Source: Actinophytocola sp963727495
GTDB lineage: Bacteria; Actinomycetota; Actinomycetes; Mycobacteriales; Pseudonocardiaceae
Assembly (NCBI GenBank): GCA_963727495.1
Contig: CAVSGQ010000005.1
Span: 1-64,000 of the forward strand
Reading direction: 5' to 3'
Length of the DNA stretch: 64,000 bases
The position numbers and the translations under genes were made by a program. The notes below the pieces were generated by a model, which was given only the letters and a program-made list of their open reading frames with translations, did no database searches and was not told the origin of the DNA. Shown here in pieces: positions 1 to 8,289 of this stretch. The stretch's first letter is position 1. Every line of letters begins with the position of its first letter.

Positions 1-1018
1 CGTTCATGAGCTCGGGGGCGTAGCCGTACAGGCCGGGCATGCCGCCGGTGTGCAGAAAGACGACCGGTTCGGCGGGGTCGAGGTACAGGTGGCGTTGCCA
101 GCCGACGAGTGCGGCCGCGACCTTGCCGGTGTACACGGGGTCGAGGACGACGCCTTCGGTGCGGCCGAAGAGGCGCAGTGCGTGCCATACCGCGTCGGTG
201 GGGATGCCGTAGCCGGGGCCGAGGGTCGCGTCGGTCACCGAGAGGGGCTGGGGCGGCGGTTCGACATCGAGGAGTGCGCCGGTAGCTCCCTGGAGGTCGA
301 GCAGGTCGGTCACCGCCTCGTCCCTCGGGTGACTGACGCACACGATGTGGACGTCGAGGTTGCCGAGCAAGCCGGCCGCGAGGGTGATCCCGGCCGCGGT
401 GCCGCCGCTGGCGTGCGGGATGACCAGCTGGGCGTGGTCGATCCCGCGGTCTGTGAGCTGCTGGGCCAGTTCGCGGGTGGCGCGGACGTAGCCGAGCGCA
501 CCCAACGGGTTCGAGCCGCCGACCGGCACGGTGGCGACCTTCCGGCCGTCCGCCGCGGCGTCGGCGACCAGCCGCTCGTAGACGTGGCCGGTCTCCTCCT
601 CGTCGGCGCAGACGTGCACGGTCGCGCCGAACAGCTTGTCCAGCGGGATGTTCCCGGACCGCTCGTAGGCCTCCCCGTCGCGGGGGACCTTCGCGGTGAG
701 GACGAGTTCGCAGCGCAGGCCGAGCCGCGCGCACGCGGCCGCCGTCTGCCTGCCGTGGTTGGTCTGCACCGCGCCGAACGTGATCACGGTGTCGGCGCCT
801 GCGGCGCGAGCGGCGCCGAGGTGGTATTCGAGTTTGCGGAGCTTGTTGCCGCCCGCGCCGAGTGGGTGCACGTCGTCGCGCTTGAGCAGGAACGTCGCGA
901 TGCCGAGCGCTTCACCCAGCCTGGCGGCGTCCTGTAACGGCGTCGGCCGCCCGCCCAGGTCGACGCGCGCAAAGGCGGCCAACGCAGCGTCGGGAAAACG
1001 GTCGAAGTCGAACGGCAT
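1..1018 (-). CDS. PLP-dependent ACC deaminase / D-cysteine desulfhydrase family enzyme (3' end outside window)
   Basis: The 339 visible codons run off the left edge. The start ATG at 1018 is preceded by a strong AGGAGG ribosome site. The protein shows the fold type II PLP signature of this family: DDVHPLGAGGNKLRKLEY near residues 48-65, where the Lys of GGNK is the PLP lysine, then a TFGAVQTNHGRQTAAAC segment and an HASGGTAAGI glycine-rich phosphate-binding loop. Family members open 1-aminocyclopropane-1-carboxylate or desulfurate D-cysteine in the cytoplasm; sequence reading alone does not separate these activities. The gene is transcribed away from the small gene on its right. Confidence 0.85.
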   Translation of the reverse strand, partial: MPFDFDRFPDAALAAFARVDLGGRPTPLQDAARLGEALGIATFLLKRDDVHPLGAGGNKLRKLEYHLGAARAAGADTVITFGAVQTNHGRQTAAACARLGLRCELVLTAKVPRDGEAYERSGNIPLDKLFGATVHVCADEEETGHVYERLVADAAADGRKVATVPVGGSNPLGALGYVRATRELAQQLTDRGIDHAQLVIPHASGGTAAGITLAAGLLGNLDVHIVCVSHPRDEAVTDLLDLQGATGALLDVEPPPQPLSVTDATLGPGYGIPTDAVWHALRLFGRTEGVVLDPVYTGKVAAALVGWQRHLYLDPAEPVVFLHTGGMPGLYGYAPELMN

Positions 1019-1093
1019 CGGTCCTCCTGGCTCGGCGACGGCACCTGTGGTGGCCAGTCTGGCCACCACGCTCCGGGCGGCGATATACGGGTT

Positions 1094-1416
1094 GTGCCCA
1101 CCACCGGTCCCGCCACACCGCCGGACGACGCCCACGACGTCATGCGGCGAGAAATCCTCGTCACCGAGTACCGGGCCCTCAGCGACGAGATGATCAAGCG
1201 GATGGACCACCGAGTGACCTTCCGGATCTCCGCCCGGGCCCTCACCCCACCGCCACCGCGGTCGGCGTGGAGCGGCGCAGCGGCCCACTACTTCTCCTGG
1301 CGCCGATAGTCACGATTCTGCCGACTCCGGTGCCGACCTCGGTGCTGCTCACCGCGGTCGACGTGGCACTACTGGGATTATTCGGATGGAACTACTTCCC
1401 CGCGTTCCACAGTTAA
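1094..1416 (+). pseudogene. small membrane protein, single-base frameshift
   Basis: The first frame reads MRREILVTEYRALSDEMIKR..., a soluble N-terminus of a type common in small actinobacterial membrane proteins. After residues RALT it shifts, and the second frame continues through PTATAVGVERRSG and a hydrophobic stretch (GPLLLLAPIVTILP...) to a TAA at 1414-1416. One missing C in the C run near 1240 would join the two frames into a protein of about 107 residues with one or two membrane segments. ATG 1142 is an alternative start. No function is known. It may be an intact gene with a sequence error or a decayed one. Confidence 0.5.
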
Positions 1417-1969
1417 TTCGCCTCCGAGGACACACATGACGGCGTTCGTGCTGGTCACAGCGTCGCAATCTAGTCGACGGACCGAAATTCCCTAGTGACA
1501 CGCTTCTGGCGTCTGGTGGCGTGACCTGGCCATGAGCAGTAGGTTCTGGTGGCAGCACTGGAACCCCGCAGGTGAGCGCCTACGCAACTGCGTACGCCTG
1601 TGGTCACCACAGGTGACATGCGAGGCCTTCGCGCCGATAGCGTCGGAAGCCGCTGACCAGGTATGACACCTGGGCCTAGTGACACGCCCTGCCGCTAGTT
1701 CGGCATGCGTTTCTGCAGATCAGAGCCCAGATCCGTGTCCCTTCTCGGGCACGCTGCTGTGGAACGCCGGACTTCCGGTCGGAGATGGCGATCGGGAACG
1801 ACCTGCGCGAGTAACGCAAGTGGCGGTAACGGATCCCAGCCAGACCACCCTCCTCGACCGCACCGCAAGGAGGGGCGTCGGGAACTCCGGCGGCGCCGGA
1901 GCACAATGTGCCGGTGGTGCCCGCACGGCGAGCAGAACGCCGCGATCGACGCTATATCCGCTGGCGTAA
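1417..1969. other. gene-free stretch left of the insertion sequence
   Basis: No reading frame here has recognisable protein features. Two sequence features are visible. A perfect 17-bp palindrome with arms CCTGTGGT and ACCACAGG lies at 1597-1613. A 13-bp direct repeat, CCTAGTGACACGC, lies at 1491-1503 and 1675-1687. The lost 3' half of the hsdM gene, which would be expected on this side of the insertion, is not present. Confidence 0.5.
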
Positions 1970-2007
1970 CTGACGTCCCCGCACTTCTTGGAGCTGATTT
2001 GGCCCCC
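1970..2007 (+). repeat. left terminal inverted repeat
   Basis: Begins CTGACGT, then GCACTTCT, AGCTGATTTGG and a run of five C. It matches the reverse complement of 4177-4214 apart from a few substitutions and two compensating one-base gaps. Confidence 0.75.
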
Positions 2008-2020
2008 TACTTTGGCCTGG

Positions 2021-3724
2021 TCAGTTCGCCGCGTAGGCGGTGGTGGGGATGCCGAGCAGGTCGAGAATCTGGTGTTGTAGCGGGGTGATGTCGGCTTCGA
2101 AGGTCTGCACGAGTTGACCGTCGCGGCGTAGTTCGTGGCGGGTGAGGTCGGCGAAGGCGGTGAAGATCCGTTCGGCGGAGGGGGTGTCGCAGGCGCGTAG
2201 TTCGGGGTAGAGCGGTATGTCGCGGGTCTTGGCGTCGCGCATGGCGGTGCGGATCTGGCGTTCGATGAGGGCGCCGACGAGCAGGGCGAGGAACTGGCAG
2301 CAGAAGATCGCTTCGATGCGGGTGGGGTCGCGTAGCCAGATCGGGTCGGCGTCCTGGACGGACTTGAGTAGGTGGTGGCGGCGTTCGAGGTTGGGTTGAT
2401 AGCGGTAGGCGACCAGCACTTCCTTGTCGGGTAGTTGCCGGTCGTTGGTGATCAGCGGGAAGCAGCCGTCGCTAGCGGCGTCGTGGGCGATGACGTCGTC
2501 GCGGGTGCGCCAGGTGAGGCTGTGCCGGGTGCGGGTGGTGCGCCGGTAGCGGGTGTCGGTGCCGGGCCGGCCGCGTTTCTCCTGCCGGAAGCTCTCCTGC
2601 ATGGTCTCGGTGACGGTGATCTCGAGCCATCGGGCCGAGCCGGTGTCGGCCAACGCTTTGGCGGCTGCTTGTTCGACCGCGGCGCGGGTCTTGAGCCGGG
2701 TCTTGGGCCCGGCGAGCCTGGTGTTGAGTTCCTCGATGGCGGCGGTGCCGGCTTCGATGCGCGAGCGTCGGGTGTGCTCGTCGCGGGCGGCTTTGGTGGT
2801 GGAGTGGACCCAGATTATGCGGTATCCCTCGGCCGAGGGCAGCGGGGATGGGAACACCGACCAGACCCTGGGCAGGTCACCAAGACGCTCCCCGGGCAGC
2901 CGGATCGCTTCGGTCCATTGTGGTTGGTTGGTCTGGATCCAGTCGCGGAACCACTTGTCCTCGCCACGGGTGCGGGGCAGGACGGTGGCGAACCGGCCGC
3001 CCTCGCCGTCGATGTGGCGCATCGCGTCCCCGGAGCACAGCTTCGAGTCGGCCACGTAGAGGAACTCCCGCCGGCCCAGCACCTTGACCAGGCTGTCCCA
3101 GGTCGGGATGTGCGTCGGGTCGTCTGAGGTGTTGCCGTCAGCCAATCGATAGGCCATGGGCACCGATCCGTCCGCCGAGACGGTCAGGATCCACACCAGC
3201 TGCTTCAGGTCCGGCCGATGGTCCTTCGAATGCCCGAACGTTACCGCCGCGGTCGGTTTGCCTCGCCGCGGCCGGCCATCCGCATCGGTGTACTGGCCGT
3301 GCACGGACACCGAGGTCGAGTCGTTGTGCATCTCCGAGGTCTCCACGTTGAACTCGCCGACCACGCCGACGATCAGGTCGGTGAGCAGGCTGGCCCGGTC
3401 GGCGTCGAACAGCGTCACCAGTGCCCGCCCGACCCGGTCGTCGTTGAGCCATCCGGTGTCGCCGCCCGGCAGACCCAACAGGTGCGGCGCGTACGGGGCG
3501 GCCCACTCACCCAGCCCGTACAACGGCGCCCGGCCTACCAGCAGGTTGACCACCAGCAGCCGGATCGCCGTCGCCGGCGTCAACTTGAACCGACGGTCCG
3601 GCTCCGGTAGCCACCGGCCCAGCGCCGCGTCCAGGCCGATGCGGTCCAGGAAGTGGTTGATCAGCGGCAGCGCCCCCAACCGGTAGCTGACCAACCCGAA
3701 CGGGCCACCCGTCGGCGTGTCCAC
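2021..3724 (-). CDS. IS1634-family (IS4-like, DDE) transposase
   Basis: Cuts and pastes the element through an RNase H-like DDE fold. The GTG at 3724 is chosen because GGAGG lies five bases upstream; the longer open frame to 4039 reads through the divergent gene and is not coding. The 567-residue product starts VDTPTGGPFGLVSYR. It shows an N-terminal helical part, FNVETSEMHNDSTSVS with the first Asp (DST), the FLYVADSKLCS block with the second Asp, and a C-terminal YRYQPNLERRHHLLKS block with the third acidic residue, followed by FLALLVGALIERQIR. It reads as intact, so the element may still be active. Confidence 0.88.
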   Translation of the reverse strand: MDTPTGGPFGLVSYRLGALPLINHFLDRIGLDAALGRWLPEPDRRFKLTPATAIRLLVVNLLVGRAPLYGLGEWAAPYAPHLLGLPGGDTGWLNDDRVGRALVTLFDADRASLLTDLIVGVVGEFNVETSEMHNDSTSVSVHGQYTDADGRPRRGKPTAAVTFGHSKDHRPDLKQLVWILTVSADGSVPMAYRLADGNTSDDPTHIPTWDSLVKVLGRREFLYVADSKLCSGDAMRHIDGEGGRFATVLPRTRGEDKWFRDWIQTNQPQWTEAIRLPGERLGDLPRVWSVFPSPLPSAEGYRIIWVHSTTKAARDEHTRRSRIEAGTAAIEELNTRLAGPKTRLKTRAAVEQAAAKALADTGSARWLEITVTETMQESFRQEKRGRPGTDTRYRRTTRTRHSLTWRTRDDVIAHDAASDGCFPLITNDRQLPDKEVLVAYRYQPNLERRHHLLKSVQDADPIWLRDPTRIEAIFCCQFLALLVGALIERQIRTAMRDAKTRDIPLYPELRACDTPSAERIFTAFADLTRHELRRDGQLVQTFEADITPLQHQILDLLGIPTTAYAAN

Positions 3725-3741
3725 GCCCACCTCCACGCATC

Positions 3742-3776
3742 CTCGATCTGACGGTATAACATACCGACAGATCGAG
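3742..3776. promoter_or_regulatory. 35-bp near-perfect palindrome between divergent IS genes
   Basis: Arms of 15 bp (CTCGATCTG then a CGGTAT block) pair with one mismatch. The palindrome sits between the transposase start (3724) and the passenger gene start (3812), and its centre holds AT-rich TATAAC-like sequence on both strands. This is the expected position for shared promoters and a symmetric operator. Confidence 0.6.
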
Positions 3777-3811
3777 AGATGGGAACGCCGACACACCGAC
3801 GGGAGGACGAG

Positions 3812-4153
3812 TTGAGCCAGACCGACCTCGCCCGGATCGAGCGCGGCTACCGCGAACTCAAGGACCGCCTGCGCGATCTGGGTTTCGTCATCGCGGGCAG
3901 CCTGACCGAGCGATGGACCACCTGCGGCAAGGCCAGCTGCCGCTGCAACGCCGACCCGCCTCAACGGCATGGCCCCTACATCGAGTACACCCGCAAGGTC
4001 GCGGGCAAGACCACCGGTCGCCGACTCACCCCTGAACAAGCCGAGCAGTACCGGGCCTGGATCGCCAACCGGCGCACCCTTGACGAGATCACCGCAGCGA
4101 TGGACGACCTGTCACACCAGGCCGCCCGGCTCCTCACCAGCCATACGCCCTGA
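3812..4153 (+). CDS. DUF6788-like IS passenger protein
   Basis: A 113-residue protein starting at TTG 3812 behind GGGAGG with good spacing; ATG 3779 in the same frame is the alternative start. It has an N-terminal helix (LARIERGYRELKDRLRDLG), then a cysteine cluster TTCGKASCRCNADP followed by RHGPYIEYTRKVAGKTTGRRL, and a C-terminal helical tail. The C-x4-C-x-C arrangement with HGPY is the family's hallmark. It travels with IS1634-type transposases. Its role is unknown; a DNA-binding accessory or regulator is plausible given the Cys cluster and the shared palindrome. Confidence 0.7.
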   Translation: MSQTDLARIERGYRELKDRLRDLGFVIAGSLTERWTTCGKASCRCNADPPQRHGPYIEYTRKVAGKTTGRRLTPEQAEQYRAWIANRRTLDEITAAMDDLSHQAARLLTSHTP

Positions 4154-4176
4154 CCGGACACCCACGCCCGCACAGT

Positions 4177-4214
4177 GGGGGCCCAAATCAGCTTCGAGAA
4201 GTGCGGAACGTCAG
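4177..4214 (-). repeat. right terminal inverted repeat
   Basis: Reverse complement starts CTGACGTTCC, continues GCACTTCT, AGCTGATTTGGG and five C, matching 1970-2007. The hsdM reading frame enters it and becomes nonsense. Confidence 0.75.
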
Positions 4215-5139
4215 GTGCGAGGAACAGCAGTTCGGTTTTCCTCGTCTTCACCACCCGCTGCAGGTCCTTCGACGTGGTCTCGTAGTCCAGCGAACCGGCG
4301 AACGGCGGGTTCGCGAGGATCAGCGTGTACTTCGCGCTGTCCTCGCTGGCACCCTCGGACAGCGAGTCGCGGTAGCGAATGTCTGGTGGCTCGATGCCGT
4401 GCAGCAGCATGTTCATGCTCCCGATGCGGAGCATGATGGAGTCGAAGTCGTAGCCGTGGAACATCGACCGGTGGAAGTGCTTGCGCTGAGCCTCGTCGTA
4501 CAGCGCCTTGTCATATCGTTCGCGGATGTACTCGGCGGCGGCCACCAGGAAGCCGGCCGTGCCGCAGGCGGGGTCGCAGATCTCATCACCGGGCTTCGGC
4601 TCCATCATCTCGACCATCAGTTTGATGATGTGGCGCGGGGTGCGGAATTGGCCGTTCGTCCCGGCGGTAGCAATCTTGGAGAGCAGGTACTCGTAGAGAT
4701 CGCCGTTGGTGTCGCGGTCCTCCATGGGAATGTCGCCAAGCATGTCGACCACCTTCGTGAGCAGCGCGGGCGTCGGGATCGTGAACCGGGCGTCCTTCAT
4801 ATGGTCGGAGTACGTGGAGCTGTCCCCGCCCAGCGCCTCGCCGAGGCCGCGCAGGAACGGGAACACCTCGCTCGGCGACCACCTTGTACATCACGTCGGA
4901 GTCGCGTTCTTGAACCGGCTCCAGCGCAGGTGCTCGTTGTGACGCAGGAAGATCGGGTCCTCAAGCGGCTCGCCTGTGCGCTGTGCCTTGCGCTCCTTCA
5001 GGGTCTGCAGATCGTCCAGCCGCCGCAGGAACAGCAGGTAGGTGATCTGCTCGATCACCTCAAGCGGATTGGAAATCCCTCCGGACCAGAACGCGTCCCA
5101 GACCCGGTCGATCTTGCTCTTCAACGCACCCGTAATCAC
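4215..5139 (-). pseudogene. hsdM: type I restriction-modification DNA methyltransferase subunit, truncated by IS and frameshifted
   Basis: N6-adenine methyltransferase remnant. The start is probably GTG 5139 (VITGALKSKIDRVWDAFW), though an in-frame ATG exists at 5169. An N-terminal helical domain (NPLEVIEQITYLLFLRRLDDLQ) is followed by the SAM motif DPACGTAGF and the catalytic motif NPPF in LILANPPFAGSLD. Two frame changes near 4870-4900 lie around DVMYKVVAE and look like a lost G and an extra C; they compensate each other. The frame then ends at the IS after KTRKTELLFLA, removing the C-terminal half. No hsdS or hsdR gene is present nearby, so the system is dead here. Confidence 0.85.
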
Positions 5140-5431
5140 AGCAGGCAACTCTAGCCACTCCCTTCGCAACCCTCAGCAGGGTGGAGTCTCCGCGCGTCCC
5201 GCAGGTGTTACATCCGGCTTGTCGGCGACCAGATATCTGGTCAAGCCCCCTGGCAGCGGAGCTACGGCCAAGATCGGCCTGCGACAAGGGGCCTTGATCT
5301 GGGTCTGCCGCCGGGCGCGGGTGTGCTGGGGCTCGCGCAATCTGGGCTGCTGGTGCTGGTGCTGGTGTACCTACTCGGGCAGCAATACGGCGAGGGATCA
5401 CATCACGCTGGTTGGTCACCGGCCGGTCGAA
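5140..5431. other. spacer with no recognisable gene
   Basis: Short open frames exist on both strands but none shows a ribosome site, a domain or protein-like composition. Nothing else is seen. Confidence 0.4.
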
Positions 5432-6118
5432 TCAGGTGCCACTACGGACGTCGACATGGCTGAGCTTTGCTAGCAGGGCTTCCTTGCGAACCTCGTAGGC
5501 GTTCCGTTCGGCGTGGGTGGCTTCGGCGCCGCGTCGGAGGAGGTACGCAGCGGTCCGAGCGAGGCTTGCGATTTCGGTGACCGAGGTGTGGTCGGGCAGG
5601 TTGGCGGAGACCATGCGGTCTTCGGCGCCTTCCTGACGAGCATTGCGCCGAGCGCCGTCGTTGGGTTCCAGGTGTCGAGAGCACCATCGATCTAGATAGG
5701 TGGCCGTTTCGTCCGGTTCTGCGGTGCCGCTTGGCATCCGGCTGGACAGGAACGGCCCAGAGCGCTCCCACGGCTGATCGAGCGCGTCTTCCCAGCTGGC
5801 GAGCGTCTTGCTATACCGTTCGCGTGCTTGTTGATCTGTGACGCACATGGCTTCGGCGATGTCGGCCCAGTTGCCTCCGCGCTCGCGGGCGTAGACGACG
5901 GCGCGGGTCAGGACGTCCTGGGCGATGGCGACCAGGCGTGCGGCGTGGTCGACGTAGTCGTACGGGTCGCCGTACTCGTCGCTGACAGTAGGCACGCCGC
6001 CGGCGGCGAAGTCTGCTGCCTCGTAGTAGGCGTACGACAGCGCGAGTCGGGCGAGGGCACGGCGCGGATGGGTGGTGTCTGCTGGGCCTGGCGGGATGGG
6101 AGGCAGTTCGGTGGTCAC
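5432..6118 (-). CDS. uncharacterised protein, partner of SpdB-like gene
   Basis: 228 residues from GTG 6118, which overlaps the stop of the upstream SpdB-like gene and has GAGGAGG six bases before it. An open frame continues upstream only because the preceding gene is frameshifted. The protein opens MTTELPPIPPGPADTTHPRRALARLALSYAYYEAADF and contains VVYARERGGNWADIAEAMCVTDQQARERYSKTL (near residues 84-115), which reads as a helix-turn-helix. The rest is charged and soluble. Similar genes accompany spread genes of actinomycete plasmids and integrative elements. No biochemical role is known. Confidence 0.65.
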   Translation of the reverse strand: MTTELPPIPPGPADTTHPRRALARLALSYAYYEAADFAAGGVPTVSDEYGDPYDYVDHAARLVAIAQDVLTRAVVYARERGGNWADIAEAMCVTDQQARERYSKTLASWEDALDQPWERSGPFLSSRMPSGTAEPDETATYLDRWCSRHLEPNDGARRNARQEGAEDRMVSANLPDHTSVTEIASLARTAAYLLRRGAEATHAERNAYEVRKEALLAKLSHVDVRSGT

Positions 6119-6883
6119 GCCGCGCCTCCTCGCTGGTCGCCGATGAGGTTGGCCAATGCGGTGGCGAGGCCGAGGACGATGACTGGGATGGTGGCGACAC
6201 CGACGGTGACCGGCCATGGTGCATGGTCGAGGCCGGCGGCGGTCATCAGGTGGAAGGCGATCTGGGCGGTGGCTCCGATGACCAGACTGGTGATGGCGGA
6301 ACGGCGGGCGAAGGTGCGTGCCCGAGGCGTGATGCTCGCGTGCGGTGAGCCAGCAGCGGAGGGCGTAGGCGGCGTACGCCTCGACGGATACAGGGAGCAC
6401 GACTGCGGTGTTGATGCGCACCTCGTCCCAGACGCCGGGCAGTGGCTGGATCATGCCGAAGCCGGCGAGTTGGCCGAGTCCGACCCAGCCGGACCAGACA
6501 GAGATCGCGGCGGCGAGTCCGATGATCACCAGTGGCCACGAGGGTGGTCGCCGCCTGGCTCGCTCTGGCGCGTCGCTGGCGGCCGGGTCGCCTGCGTTGG
6601 CGAGCTGCTGGCGGCGTGGCCGTGGATTTTCAGTGATCGGTGGTTCGTCGCTCGAAGCTTCCGCAAGCCGCTGCGGATCGTGAGGTTCACCAACGTTGGC
6701 GTGCTCCTGCTGAAGGGTCGCCAGCGCCTTGCGTACCTGATGTTGGGTGGCGCCCGTAAGGCGTGCGAGCGTCGGGCGGCCGGGGCGAGGTCGGCCGGCG
6801 GCATGGGCTTCTTCCAGGGCCTCGCGGATGTGGTCGAGGACGGCGGTTCCGTTCTGCGGTGTCACCGCGGCGGCCACCGTCAC
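6115..6883 (-). pseudogene. SpdB-like (DUF2637) membrane protein, one-base frameshift
   Basis: Starts at GTG 6883. The N-terminus has a winged-helix-like stretch (TLARLTGATQHQVRKALATLQQEH), then a linker. Next comes the DUF2637 membrane region: WPLVIIGLAAAISVWSGWVGLGQLAGFG and DEVRINTAVVLPVSVEAYAAYALRCWL. After CWLTAR the frame shifts. Removing one base near 6355 restores RTFARRSAITSLVIGATAQIAFHLMTAAG and a last helix, ending at 6115, for a 255-residue protein. DUF2637 proteins (SpdB type) act in intramycelial plasmid spread in actinomycetes. Together with hsdM and the IS it marks an old mobile island. Confidence 0.68.
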
Positions 6884-6969
6884 TCACGAGGCGCGGGTGG
6901 TGAGTCGTTCGGGTGTTCCTGGGCCACGGCGACGGCTCCCTCGTTCGAGGCCCCGGCCGAGCATGAGAC

Positions 6970-6996
6970 GGGGCCGCCTACGGTGCAGGCGGCCCC
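6970..6996 (-). terminator. hairpin terminator after the MBL hydrolase gene
   Basis: A perfect 10-bp stem, GGGGCCGCCT with AGGCGGCCCC, and a 7-base loop. It lies just downstream of the stop at 7015 on the minus strand. There is no T tract, as is usual in actinobacteria. Confidence 0.65.
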
Positions 6997-7014
6997 GTTC
7001 GGGTCTCGATCAGC

Positions 7015-7693
7015 TCACCAACCTCGTGCTCGCCATTCGCCGAGCTTGGGACGCTCCTCGCCTAGCGTGGAGTCGTCTCCGTGGCCGGGGTAGAACCACG
7101 TGTCATCGGGCAGTTCGCCGAAGACGCGCGACTCCAGGTCGTTCATCAGGCTGGTGAAGTCCTCGGGATTTGTTGTCCGCCCTGGACCGCCTGGGAACAG
7201 CGAGTCGCCGGTGAACAGGTGGCCGTGACCGGACGGATCCCGGTACAGCAGCGCGACCGAGCCCGGCGTGTGCCCGCGCAGGTGGATGACCTCCAGCACG
7301 CAGTCGCCGACCGGGATCGTGTCGCCCTGGCCGACGAACCGGTCCGGCGGCACCGGCAGCGGCCCGGCGTCCAGCTCGTGGGCGACGGTGTTCGCGCCGT
7401 ACGCGCCGGCCACCGCGCCCAGCGCCTGCCAGTGGTCCCCGTGCTGGTGAGTGGTCACGATCGTGCGCAGCGTGGGGCGGTTCTCGTCATGGCCGATCAG
7501 GTCCGACAGGCGCTCCGGGTCGTTCGCCGCGTCGATCAGGAGCGGCCTCCTGGGTGGCCCGGCAGACCAGCAGGTACGCGTTGTTGTCCATCGGCCCGAC
7601 GGAGATCTTGGTGATGGTCAGCGCGTCCAGCGTGCGCCGCGCGGCGGGCCCACCCGGCTCGACGTGACCGGTGTACTCGTCCACAACATCCAC
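7015..7693 (-). CDS. metallo-beta-lactamase-fold hydrolase (glyoxalase II-like), one-base frameshift
   Basis: Corresponds in position to the MBL gene beside uvrA in mycobacteria. The N-terminal frame reads ITKISVGPMDNNAYLLVCRATQEA. Then an extra base in a GG pair near 7544 breaks it. Without that base the protein continues LLIDAANDPERLSDLIGHDENRPTL into TTHQHGDHW (the metal-binding HxHxDH motif), HLRGHTPGSVALLY, LFTGDSLFPGG and WFYPGHGDD. All metal ligands are present, giving about 225 residues. Such enzymes hydrolyse thioesters such as S-lactoyl adducts in the cytoplasm; the substrate here is unknown. I treat the gene as intact with a sequence error. Confidence 0.82.
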
Positions 7694-7740
7694 AACCGCG
7701 ACCCTAGCGCGCCGGGACGCCCGGCTGACAGCATGGCGGC

Positions 7741-8289
7741 GTGATCACCGGATGGAGCTGGGTCAACGAGCCGGCGTCGTGGACGGTCGACGGCGACACC
7801 CTGACGATCACCACCGACCCGGACACCGACTTCTGGCGCACCACCCACTACGGCTACGTCCGCGACACCGGCCACGTCCTCGGCCTCGACACGGCGGGCG
7901 ACCTCACGCTCACCGCCACCTTCCGCGGCGAGTACCGCGACCAGTACGACCAGGCGGGCATCGCGCTGCGTGTCGACGAGCGCAACTGGATCAAGAGCGG
8001 CATCGAGCTGGTCGACGGTCGTCAGCAGGTCTCCGCCGTCGTGACCCGGGACTTCTCCGACTGGTCGGTGGCTCCGGTCGACGACCCGGAGACCGTCACG
8101 ATCACCGCGGTGCGCACCGGCGACGCCGTCACCATCAGCTACGGCCTCGACGGCGCCGCCGCGGCGACCCTGCTCCGCGTCGCGTACCTGCCGCCCGGCG
8201 TGCCGGTGCGCGCGGGCGTCATGGCCGCCTCGCCCACCGGCCGCGGGTTCACGACCACGTTCACCGGGCTCGGGCTGGACACGCTCTAA
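7741..8289 (+). CDS. DUF1349 domain protein (concanavalin-like fold)
   Basis: 182 residues from GTG 7741, divergent from the MBL gene with 47 bp between them. The single domain has the beta-sandwich pattern of DUF1349: WSWVNEPASWTVDGDTLTITTDPDTDFWRTTHYGY, YRDQYDQAGIALRVDERNWIKSGIEL, then FSDWSV and a C-terminal strand GVMAASPTGRGF. The family is small, cytosolic and of unknown activity; a carbohydrate-related role is often suggested because of its fold. Its last four bases overlap the end of the convergent gene. Confidence 0.85.
   Translation: MITGWSWVNEPASWTVDGDTLTITTDPDTDFWRTTHYGYVRDTGHVLGLDTAGDLTLTATFRGEYRDQYDQAGIALRVDERNWIKSGIELVDGRQQVSAVVTRDFSDWSVAPVDDPETVTITAVRTGDAVTISYGLDGAAAATLLRVAYLPPGVPVRAGVMAASPTGRGFTTTFTGLGLDTL

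Larger units (their letters stand above)
1970..4214. mobile_element. IS1634-type insertion sequence with divergent DUF6788 passenger gene
   Basis: About 2.25 kb bounded by 38-bp imperfect terminal inverted repeats. It carries a 567-residue DDE transposase on the minus strand and a 113-residue DUF6788-like gene on the plus strand. The two genes diverge from a palindromic promoter region near 3742-3776. The right end breaks the hsdM reading frame just after LLFLA. No clear target duplication is seen, and the left flank does not resume hsdM, so the insertion was accompanied or followed by a deletion. Family assignment is from the transposase and is inference. Confidence 0.8.

Noticed and set aside
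5060..5419. 119-codon minus-strand open frame upstream of hsdM
   Set aside because: Partly overlaps the real hsdM N-terminus in another frame and has low-complexity Ala/Pro/Arg composition.
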